64,000 nt of DNA, from the NCBI GenBank assembly GCA_003116975.1, contig BGKB01000036.1, positions 62,001-126,000 on the forward strand, given 5' to 3'. This DNA is from Aurantiochytrium sp. KH105. Lineage: Eukaryota > Sar > Bigyra > Thraustochytrida > Thraustochytriidae. Made by a program: the position numbers and the translations under genes. Position 1 is the stretch's first letter. Every line of letters begins with the position of its first letter. Under the pieces are notes generated by a model. The model saw only the letters and a program-made list of their open reading frames with translations, made no database searches and was not told the origin of the DNA. This document shows positions 17,749 through 25,626 of the stretch, piece after piece.

Positions 17749-18696
17749 ATGGGCGCGGCGGCGCGGCACACGGTGGAGGACCTGACGCGCATGCGCAAGG
17801 AGCTGCGCAAGAATGAGGGCGACGCGCAGGCGGTGCTGAGGGTCTTCGAGACCCTCGCGGAGACCGCCGTCTCGCGGGAGGCGCTCAAGGCGTCCGGGAT
17901 CGGCAAGACCGTCGCCAAGCTGGCCAAAGACCCCCGCAAGGAAATCAGCGAAAAGGCCAAGCCGATCCTGGAAAAGTGGAAGGCGCTCGCAAAGCTCGAG
18001 CGGTCCTCCTCCGCAGGGTCCATCCCAGCCGAGGACGTCGGCGAGAGCAAGGAAGATAAGGCCTCGCCCGGCGAAGACGCCGCCGCTTCCAAGGAGGACG
18101 CTGGAGAGGACAGCGCTGGTGAAAAGGAAGCCCCGCGCCCCGCCGGACCTGGACTCGCAGCGATCTCGCCGCCCGCAGACTCGAAGCGAAAGAAAATCTG
18201 CGACCTCATTGCCAAGATCTTCAAGGAGGATGAAGCTGTGTACGGCGAGGACAAGGCCAGACTTGCTGCAGTCCACGTCGAAAGCTCCATGTGCGAGGTC
18301 CACGGCGCCAGCACCGAACCCTACAAGTCCATGTACCGCACGCTCAAAGCAAATCTTGGCCGCTTTCCTCAGCTCCGCCACGACATTATCGAGGGCCGCC
18401 TCCCCACGAACGAGCTCGTGCGCATGTCCCCCGAGCAAATGCTGCCCAAAGAAAAGAAGGAGGAAAAGGACAAAGAAATGCAGGAGGTTTTTCAGGCCTC
18501 GCAGCAGGATTGGCTTGACAAGAACCGCGAGGAGATCATGAAGGCTGCCGGCGTTGATGTCAATGGCGGTCTGTACACGTGCAGTCGCTGCAATTCGAAA
18601 AAGACAACGCATTATCAGAAACAGACTCGATCCGCTGATGAGCCAATGACCGTCTTCGTCAGCTGTCTCAGCTGCGGCAAGCGTTGGCGCTGCTAA
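17749..18696 (+). CDS. TFIIS: Transcription elongation factor TFIIS
   Basis: From the ATG at 17749 the product has 315 residues, close to yeast Dst1 (309) and human TCEA1 (301). The three-domain layout is complete. The N-terminal helical (LW-type) domain covers about residues 8-85 and an acidic Lys/Glu/Ala linker about 86-140. The central RNA polymerase II-binding domain covers about 145-262, and the zinc ribbon about 275-315. Zinc ligands are C278, C281, C306 and C309. The catalytic hairpin R-S-A-D-E-P-M carries the invariant Asp297-Glu298 pair that enters the polymerase active site and stimulates cleavage of backtracked RNA. The upstream in-frame extension is Arg-rich and is treated as 5' UTR. 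It is a nuclear protein. Confidence 0.95.
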   Translation: MGAAARHTVEDLTRMRKELRKNEGDAQAVLRVFETLAETAVSREALKASGIGKTVAKLAKDPRKEISEKAKPILEKWKALAKLERSSSAGSIPAEDVGESKEDKASPGEDAAASKEDAGEDSAGEKEAPRPAGPGLAAISPPADSKRKKICDLIAKIFKEDEAVYGEDKARLAAVHVESSMCEVHGASTEPYKSMYRTLKANLGRFPQLRHDIIEGRLPTNELVRMSPEQMLPKEKKEEKDKEMQEVFQASQQDWLDKNREEIMKAAGVDVNGGLYTCSRCNSKKTTHYQKQTRSADEPMTVFVSCLSCGKRWRC

Positions 18697-19532
18697 GCAG
18701 CTTCGAATCGATGAATGGCTGGATGGATGGAAAGAAGGATGCACATCTATCGCGCGCTCTTCTCTTTCTGTTCATTCGTTTGTTGTTTCTTCCTTCAGTT
18801 GCTCTCCTTTTTTGTTGCTCTGCTCTGTTCTAGTTTGACCTGCTATGCTTCACCTCACCTTTCTTATCACAGCCGACCTCTATTCCTTCTTCTTCTTCTT
18901 CTTCTTCTTTTTTCTACATATATAGTGCCCGCCAACGACGACGTTCATAATTTAGGTCTCTTCGCTCCGTTCGACCTATTTCAGTGTGCGGAGTTTCTCA
19001 ATTGACTAGAACGCGCGCGCGAGCATGCCGAAAGGGATCGCGAGAGTCCGTTGGTCTTTGCTATAATCATTGAAAGCTAACTACGATTCTTGCTTTGTTT
19101 GGGTCATTTTGATTTTTATCTTGCCACGACGGTCCATCGTGTTCCTGTGCGAGAAACGTAGCACCCCAAGCGTTGGCGTTTTTACTTGCTGAGAGGATAC
19201 CCAAAATCACACGGCAAGACTTTCAATCCCAAGTTTGCACTTCATTCTCTTTTATCTTTTTCCTCAAGAGTGGAACAATGGCTGCCTTCACGTCTGTAGC
19301 ATGGTAGTACCACCATGGTACTAAGAAAAATCACTTTGGTCTTACATACTCCATCAAAAAAATTCTTGCATTCCACCTTTTCTATCTTGCTCATGGAAGA
19401 AGTCAGAGCCACGGCTGCGTTCACGTCAACCTAAGAATCGTGCTACCTAAAAAATTGACAAAATGAATACAGCGTCACTTTCTCAGGAATTGACCTAGTT
19501 CTGATTTTTTTGTATGTGTGATCGGCCTCGCG
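18697..19532. other. Convergent intergenic region with TTC repeat, hairpin and a short direct repeat
   Basis: This 836-bp stretch of lower GC lies between TFIIS and the methyltransferase gene. It holds a TTC triplet tract near 18887-18909 and a small inverted repeat at about 19304-19322 (TAGTACCA-CCA-TGGTACTA). A near-identical 15-bp pair, GGCTGCCTTCACGTC at 19280 and GGCTGCGTTCACGTC at 19413, is also present. No gene is supported. Confidence 0.65.
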
Positions 19533-19542
19533 TTATGATGAC

Positions 19543-19583
<41 letters not shown>

Positions 19584-20285
19584 GGCTGACGCGACACTCG
19601 CTGGCGGCTGACGTCTCGCCTCGCAAAGATGACAATCTGAGGCACGGTACACTTTGTGTTGGTCCTCAAACGGTATAACGTTGGTCTCAAACCCCTTTGC
19701 GCGCAAATGGTCAAGCACTCCAGGCTCCGCGCGTGCGTTCCGCCCCCACGCCATGACAACGCTGCACCCCGTCGGGGCGGCCAGGTAATCGCACCATCGA
19801 GCAATGCCCTCCGAGAGCTCAGAGAGATACATGACTTCGCCAATGAGGATCGTGTCAAAGGCCCCACGCCACGCCTCGACATTCGGCGCTTTGCTCAGAT
19901 CCAGCGTCGCCGCCATCGCCTTGCCGCTAATGTCGTTTCCAGCAATGTTCTCACGAATCACGGGCAAGCACAGGTCCAGGTCCGTTACCACGGCGCGAGA
20001 GGCCCCCATTTTCACCGCAAGCACACCCAGAATCCCAGTTCCCGCGCCAATATCGATGACGCGTTTGCCGTCGATAAGTCGGCCGACTTGGGCGGCCATG
20101 CCCAGCCAATGGGCGGCCACTAGACTTCCGTCCCACACGCATGTTCCAATGGCTGTTCTGTTTTGCGCAATATCTGCAGCCACCTCGCGTGGCGTCTCGC
20201 CGTCCTCGACCAAGACCTCGCAGCGATACGCCTTCTCGTAGCGCTCCCGGTCAGGCCTGCCCTCGAGTTTCCACGCTGCAAACAT
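19533..20285 (-). CDS. METTL21-type (family 16) protein methyltransferase
   Basis: From the ATG at 20285 the product has 250 residues. The class I SAM-binding core is clear. W-D-G-S-L-V-A-A-H-W-L lies before motif I, a position where METTL21/METTL22-like lysine methyltransferases have a W-x-x-x-x-x-L-x-x-x-L helix. Motif I is V-I-D-I-G-A-G-T-G-I-L-G (about 76-87), the acidic motif II is V-T-D-L-D, and the post-motif G-E-V-M-Y (about 149-153) fits the [DE]-x-x-Y signature of the family. Family members methylate lysines on chaperones, elongation factors and others; the substrate here cannot be told. The C-terminus runs into ~18 Ser encoded by a TCA-type triplet repeat at 19537-19582, probably an unstructured tail. 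It is divergent from MetAP1. Confidence 0.8.
19537..19582. repeat. GAT/TGA triplet repeat coding for poly-Ser
   Basis: A nearly perfect ATG/TGA/GAT triplet run sits at the 3' end of the methyltransferase gene. It reads as Ser codons in frame on the minus strand and is probably length-polymorphic. Confidence 0.85.
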
Positions 20286-20932
20286 GTTCGCCAATCTTTA
20301 TTTGGCAAGAAAGCAGAAACCTTGTCTCCGCGACAAGTCTGTCGCACACTCACACACGTTATCGCAACCCCCGCGACTCCGTTTCAACGGGTCTCACAAT
20401 CCCCGCTCCTTGTTCTCCCCGTCGTCGTCCTCCTTATCGTCGTCGTCGTCAATCGCCACAGCACATTGACGACCTCGCCCCGCTCGATCTTCCGCGACCG
20501 CCGGCTTCTTCCGGCGCAACGAAGCTCGCCTCGCCGCCTCTTCCTGCCGTCTCTCCTTCCCCGCGCGGGCCTCCTCCTCTCGTCGCCGCGCGGGCCCGCG
20601 CAGACCCCGAACTCCTTCTGCAAGAAGTCCCTCTGCGAGGCGCCCTGCGAGACGAGCTCCTCGGGTCCACGCTCTCGCGAATTCGGGTGCCCGCCATGGG
20701 CCCCAGAATCGCAGGCCAGCGCTGCGGTGGCAGAGCGGCAAAGGCGCGCGAGGCCGCGGGCGAGCACGCGCGCGACGGCGGGCACGCGCAGCGGGAGCGC
20801 GACGGCGAGAGCGAGCGCGAGAGCGAGCGCGAGAGCGAGCGCGAGAGCGAGAGCGAGAGCTCTTCGGCGTCGGCGGACTCGTTCTTGGAGACCGGGCCGG
20901 GGGCGAAGAGGTCGATCTTGAAGGACCTCACC
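20286..20932. other. Divergent intergenic region with GAGAGCGAGCGC repeat
   Basis: This 647-bp region is shared by the 5' ends of the methyltransferase and MetAP1 genes. A GAGAGCGAGCGC-type tandem repeat at about 20808-20860 lies close to the MetAP1 start. It is in frame with MetAP1, but I treat it as 5' UTR because the ATG at 20933 has a strong context (CACCATGG). Confidence 0.6.
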
Positions 20933-22279
20933 ATGGCGGAGCCCGAAACCGAGACCGCGCCGCCCAAGGCGCCCGCGACGGAGGCCGAGGCGGCTGCCGC
21001 GGAGGCGGAGCAGCAGGGAGAGGCCGCGGCGAAGGACGACAAGAAGGATGCTGCCGGCGAGAACGAAAATGACGCGGATAATGATGACGAGGATGGCGAG
21101 AACAATGAGGAAGGGGCCGAGGGCGACGGCGAGAAGAAGAAGAAGAAAAAGAAGAAGAAGAAGAAGAAGAAGAAGGCAGGCGCCGCTGCCAAGTCCGCTG
21201 CCCCCGAGGGATCCATCTGGGCCATGGACACCGAGGAGTTCAGGAAAATGTGCGATGTCTGGCTGGAGGAAACCAAGGACCAGGTGGAAGGCATTCCCGA
21301 AGAGAAGAAGCTCGCTGTGCCCAACTTCTTCACCGGATACAGTTTCTCAGGACCTCTGCGTCCGGCACTCATCACCAAGCAGATGAAGGCCGCGGAAAAC
21401 GTGCCCCTTCCTGATTACCACGAAACTGGAATCTCCAAGATGGAGACCGCCTTCAAGACCGGACCCGAGGCAGGCATGATCCCTGTCGTCGAGGCCGAGG
21501 ATGCCGAGAAGATGCGCGAAGTCTGCAAGATTGGCCGCGAGGTCCTCGACATTGCGGCACGCTTTATGCGAGCGGGCGTCACAGGCGACGAGATTGACCG
21601 CGTCGTCTACAAGGCGTGCATGGCTCGTGGTGTCTACCCGAGCCCTCTCAACTACTTTCACTTCAAGAAATCCGTCTGCGTGTCCCCTAACGAGGTCATT
21701 TGCCACGGCATTCCGGACTGCCGCCCTATCCAGGAGGGCGACATTGTCAACCTCGATATTTCCGTGTACAAGGACGAGCATCATGCTGATCTCAACGAGA
21801 CGTACTTTATCGGTAAGTGCGACGAGGAGAGCGTCAACCTCGTGCGCACTTCGTACGAGTGTCTGCGCCTTGCCACCGAACTTATCCGCCCGGGCAATCT
21901 TTACCGCGAGATCGGCGCCGTCATTAGCAAGCACGCTGCACAGAATGGATGCACGGTCGTCCGCAAGTACTGCGGCCACGGTGTCGGCCGTCTCTTTCAT
22001 GGTCCTCCCAACGTGCCTCACTATGCCAAGAACAAGGCGCGCGGCATCATGCGCCCGGGTCATATCTTCACCATTGAGCCCATGATTAACCAGGGCGGTA
22101 ACTGGGGAGATTTGCTCTGGCCGGATGATTGGACCGCGACGACCAAGGACGGCAAGCGCAGCAGTCAGTTTGAGCACACCTTTCTCGTCACAGAGGATGG
22201 TTTTGAGATCCTCACCGCACGTGCCGGCGCTCCTCGCGACAGAATGCCCGAGTGGAACGAAGCTATTTGGAAACGATGA
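20933..22279 (+). CDS. MAP1: Methionine aminopeptidase 1-type enzyme with acidic/poly-Lys N-terminus
   Basis: From the ATG at 20933 the product has 448 residues. The catalytic domain (about 180-435) matches eukaryotic MetAP1, including N-E-V-I-C-H-G-I-P-D, the Y-C-G-H-G-V-G-R-L-F-H block and F-T-I-E-P-M-I. Metal and catalytic residues are all present: His258, Asp275, Asp286, His349, Glu382 and Glu414. The enzyme removes initiator Met from nascent chains at the ribosome. The N-terminus is odd. The Cys/His zinc-finger region of typical cytosolic MetAP1 is absent. In its place is an acidic stretch (about 36-67) followed by a run of 14 Lys (about 68-81), the arrangement usual for MetAP2. The core is nevertheless MetAP1-like, with no MetAP2 insert. 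The gene is single-exon and divergent from the METTL21-like gene. Confidence 0.93.
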   Translation: MAEPETETAPPKAPATEAEAAAAEAEQQGEAAAKDDKKDAAGENENDADNDDEDGENNEEGAEGDGEKKKKKKKKKKKKKKAGAAAKSAAPEGSIWAMDTEEFRKMCDVWLEETKDQVEGIPEEKKLAVPNFFTGYSFSGPLRPALITKQMKAAENVPLPDYHETGISKMETAFKTGPEAGMIPVVEAEDAEKMREVCKIGREVLDIAARFMRAGVTGDEIDRVVYKACMARGVYPSPLNYFHFKKSVCVSPNEVICHGIPDCRPIQEGDIVNLDISVYKDEHHADLNETYFIGKCDEESVNLVRTSYECLRLATELIRPGNLYREIGAVISKHAAQNGCTVVRKYCGHGVGRLFHGPPNVPHYAKNKARGIMRPGHIFTIEPMINQGGNWGDLLWPDDWTATTKDGKRSSQFEHTFLVTEDGFEILTARAGAPRDRMPEWNEAIWKR

Positions 22280-22912
22280 GCAGAAAAAAAGGAATAGAAA
22301 AACAAATTATTCAAGGTCCCTCTTCTTTCTTCATAAGATCTTCTCTCTCTGCGACAAGGGAGCGTCTTGAAATGTTGTTTCTTGTCACGGCTGTGTCCAC
22401 AACAGCTTCAACCTTCATCCCGGACATAAGAGAAAAAAAAATCGAAAAGGAAGAAAAACGATCCGTTGCAAGATTTGAGACTCCACGAGTCAGCCCGTCA
22501 CCCGATCGTCATCCGACCAGCATCGTGATGAGCGCGGCAGTTCTTGGAGATCGATCCGGAACCTTGAGCGTGCGCGTCCACAGCAACGCAAGAGGTTTTG
22601 CTAAGCGAAAAGAATTAAACACCGCCTTTTCGGAAAGCAGGGAGGACGCAAGGTTATGCAAGATCGGAGAAGCCTCCCTTTTCCCCCCTCTTTCCAACAA
22701 TTATTCTCAAGCTAGCCTAGACCTAGACCTAACTAGGCCTAGGCCTCGTCAAGTCAGGCATGATTGTCTCTTTTGCCTCTAGCAGCTGCCGTCCTTTGCT
22801 CCCCTCTGGCGCGGACCTCGCTTGCTTGAACGTGCTTGCTTGAACTTGGTTTGGTTTCGAATACGATGCAGCATTCCCCGAAGCATCATCTGACGGCGTC
22901 GAGACCGGGACG
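22280..22912. other. Intergenic region with CCTAGG palindromic repeats
   Basis: This 633-bp stretch lies between two plus-strand genes. A cluster of CCTAGACCTA/AGGCCTAGGCCT repeats at about 22716-22747 lies ~170 bp upstream of the C2-WW start and could be a regulatory or structural element. No gene is seen. Confidence 0.6.
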
Positions 22913-25351
22913 ATGAGCGAATCACTGACTCGGTTCAAGGTTAACCTGTGGAACTTTGGTGCTAAAGGCGTCATCATTAAAGCAAGCGCAAAGGAAGGCG
23001 AAGATGACAAGTCAAAGGCCAAGCTCTACTTCAAGCTCGACTTTGACAAGGGACATACCCAGCTCGACTCCAAGCCCGTGCGGGAAAAGGATGACGCCGT
23101 GGCTTGGGGAACCTCGAAGGCATTTGAATACGTGACAAAGCACGGCGACAAACTTGAGCGCAAATCCTTGCGCATCGCATGCTGGCGGAGCATTCTGCTC
23201 TTCCCGGACAAAGAGGTTGGTTCCGCCCAGGTCGACCTCCACACGCTGGCAACAGGCCCTTCGCGTCTGGATCTTGTGCTCCGAGACGAAGACTCGAATC
23301 CAGTTGGACACATTTACTTTGAGGCCACCATGAGCCAGTTCGTAGAGCGCGCCGTAGTCACGCTCGCCAACGTCAAGCTTCGCATGGATGCTGGCAGCAC
23401 GCCTGTGGAGCCCGGCGCCAAGCTTTCCCTATGCTATGGCCGCATGCCCTACATCAAGGTTGAGACTCGTGAACATGCAAATGCCTGCACTAGCGAAGAG
23501 GAAACGACATGGAGCGATCTGCCAATTCTCCCGCTGCAAGAGTGTTCGTGCCATGACATCTCGCGCGAGAGCATTTTTCTCACCGTCTCCCGCAAAAAGC
23601 AGGTTGTCGGCACTGCCGAGATCCCCATTGGCCCGCTCTTCGAGGTTGGATCACTCCAAGGACGGAGCTTTGAGGCACTGGTGCTTGTCCCGGATGGAAG
23701 CAAACAAGTGGCTACGATGACTGGTACCATTGCCTTTCGCGACACCCCTTGGCTTGCACAGCTCGTCGGTGGCGTTCTCTCCGAGGCCGGTATTGTCGAA
23801 GCTACCGACCTCTTTCCTTCCCACGGACCAGTGCGTCTCATGGTGCGCGGGGCCGAAAAGCCAAAGTCTTTGGCCACTGCGGATGTTCCACTTCAAGACT
23901 TTGCTCATGCGGACCTTGGCGACCAGAGTGACGAGCAACAAGAACAAGTGCAAGACCAAGAGCAAGAGCAAGTTCAAGAAGAAAAAAAGGAAACGGCAGA
24001 AGCTGCCAAGAGTTCGCGGTCAACAGGCTCGTCCGTCTTCTCCCCGGGCCATATTCAGCGCCTCATGCTTGCGAAAAACAAGTTCAAGTCCCTCATGACT
24101 CCACCAAGCGAGGACACGCGACCTGAAGCCCTCGTTCAGGCCAGTCTCGAATCAGATGAGATCCGGGAACTTGTGCAAAAGCTTCAGGATCAGCATAAAG
24201 TCGGTCTCGCTGGCCTGCAACTGAGTTTTGAGACACAACGCGAACGCCAGCGTCAGCGTCTTGAGCAGCGCAAAAAGCAACGTAAGAATATGCCAAAGAT
24301 GGACGCGCCCATTGCTCCGCAAGCAAGTGTGCCTCTTGCAGAGTCGGGTGCAACGCCCGTTAGCACTGCCAATTATAGCGGAGCTTTGGCGCCAACAAGC
24401 GCCGCGCAAGACTTGGGCAAAAGCAACGCTGGTGAGTCCCCCTCAATGCCGCCAGCATCTTCTCCGCAAGTGCAAGTTCAGCTTTCGAAAGCGCTGGAGG
24501 ATCTCTTGCGGGATGCAGAGAGAAGCATGTTCCAGGACCTGGACGCCAAGCCGCCTCCGACAGCCATGGTAAATCCTGCTCGGAGCGAGAAACCTCTTCC
24601 GGCCCGTTGGGAGCGTCGCTTCGACGCACAGGGCAACTCTTATTTCACATTTCCTCGTGAGCGCGATGGGACGGTGTTCACAACCTGGGAGGACCCACGT
24701 CTCGTTCCTGTCGACTGGGAGATGCGCGTTGACCAAGAGGCCTGCACCATCATCTTTTTTCATGAACCAACTGGCATGAGTGTGTTTCATGATCCGCGCG
24801 GGCTCCCAGCGGGCTGGATCTGCTTCCCCGACCTCGATACCAAGGCGCTCACCTTTATGTGCGACGGCGCAGTCACCGATCAGGATCCGCGCGGCCTCCC
24901 GCCGGGCTGGAGCGCCGAAATCGACAAGTCCAAGGGAAACCTGCTTTTCTTCCACGAGGCCGTCACAGGTCTCGATCCAACTGCCGACCCACGCAAGCTC
25001 AATGGCGTCACGGAAGAATTGCGTCAAATTTGGCGGCAAACCCAGTTTCTCGAGTGGATTGATCTTCGCAGCGCGGATCAGTCGCAAGGCGCGCAAAGGG
25101 ACCTTTTACAAAACATCGAGGCCGCTGAAACGGCCTTTGTTGCATGGCAAGATGCCCAGTATGGGATCGTTTCGGCGCAATTTGAGGCGTTGCAGCTCAA
25201 TCTGCTCTCTCTTGACCCCGTGCCCACAGATCAAGAATCCAATGAAGTTATGCGCCGCTTCAAGGTCAGAGAGGAAGCTTTGCTTCAAGGATGGCGTGCT
25301 GAGAGAGAGAAGATTCGCGCGGCAGTGCAGCAAGCAACGATGTCGACGTAG
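22913..25351 (+). CDS. C2-like and WW-repeat scaffold protein without HECT domain
   Basis: The product has 812 residues. The N-terminal ~145 residues (beginning F-K-V-N-L-W-N-F-G-A-K-G-V) look like a C2/NT-C2 beta-sandwich, and residues ~146-295 look like a second one. A Gln/Glu-rich linker (about 340-365) and a Lys/Gln/Arg-rich coiled stretch (about 430-455) follow. Near residues 562-693 come four tandem WW-like units, each ending in D/E-D-P-R or A-D-P-R. The first keeps both hallmark Trp and the Pro (LPARWE...TTWEDPR); the others keep the first Trp but lack the second. The C-terminal ~115 residues are helical. NEDD4-type ligases combine C2 and WW domains, but no HECT domain is present, so a membrane-linked adaptor is more likely. 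Specific function unknown. Confidence 0.75.
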   Translation: MSESLTRFKVNLWNFGAKGVIIKASAKEGEDDKSKAKLYFKLDFDKGHTQLDSKPVREKDDAVAWGTSKAFEYVTKHGDKLERKSLRIACWRSILLFPDKEVGSAQVDLHTLATGPSRLDLVLRDEDSNPVGHIYFEATMSQFVERAVVTLANVKLRMDAGSTPVEPGAKLSLCYGRMPYIKVETREHANACTSEEETTWSDLPILPLQECSCHDISRESIFLTVSRKKQVVGTAEIPIGPLFEVGSLQGRSFEALVLVPDGSKQVATMTGTIAFRDTPWLAQLVGGVLSEAGIVEATDLFPSHGPVRLMVRGAEKPKSLATADVPLQDFAHADLGDQSDEQQEQVQDQEQEQVQEEKKETAEAAKSSRSTGSSVFSPGHIQRLMLAKNKFKSLMTPPSEDTRPEALVQASLESDEIRELVQKLQDQHKVGLAGLQLSFETQRERQRQRLEQRKKQRKNMPKMDAPIAPQASVPLAESGATPVSTANYSGALAPTSAAQDLGKSNAGESPSMPPASSPQVQVQLSKALEDLLRDAERSMFQDLDAKPPPTAMVNPARSEKPLPARWERRFDAQGNSYFTFPRERDGTVFTTWEDPRLVPVDWEMRVDQEACTIIFFHEPTGMSVFHDPRGLPAGWICFPDLDTKALTFMCDGAVTDQDPRGLPPGWSAEIDKSKGNLLFFHEAVTGLDPTADPRKLNGVTEELRQIWRQTQFLEWIDLRSADQSQGAQRDLLQNIEAAETAFVAWQDAQYGIVSAQFEALQLNLLSLDPVPTDQESNEVMRRFKVREEALLQGWRAEREKIRAAVQQATMST

Positions 25352-25626
25352 CGATGTGCTCTGGCTGCTCTCCCCCCGCCTTTCTCGCTTGTGAGCATTT
25401 CCTAAATCAGCAGACAAGAACTTGAACACACTTCGCATGAACAGATAGTAAGTATATGCAATAATCGTAGATTTTCATGTAAATTGCTGTGATGATGTCG
25501 ATAGAGAGATCTTTGATTCCCCTCTTCATTCACTCACGCGTTCACTTATTCATTCGTTCATTCATTCCGCCGTTCGGCCCCTTTACACTTCCACACAAAA
25601 ACATTCACAGAGTTTAACACGGAACC
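25352..25626. other. Short convergent intergenic region with CATT repeats
   Basis: This 275-bp region lies between the C2-WW and flippase stop codons. It contains ATTC/TTCA-type tetranucleotide repeats at about 25526-25568. No gene. Confidence 0.7.

Noticed and set aside
20141-20932. N-terminal extension of MetAP1 reaching into the methyltransferase gene
   Set aside because: It overlaps the divergent gene and is Arg/Ser/Pro-rich with GAGAGCGAGCGC repeats; the ATG at 20933 has a better context and gives a normal-sized enzyme.
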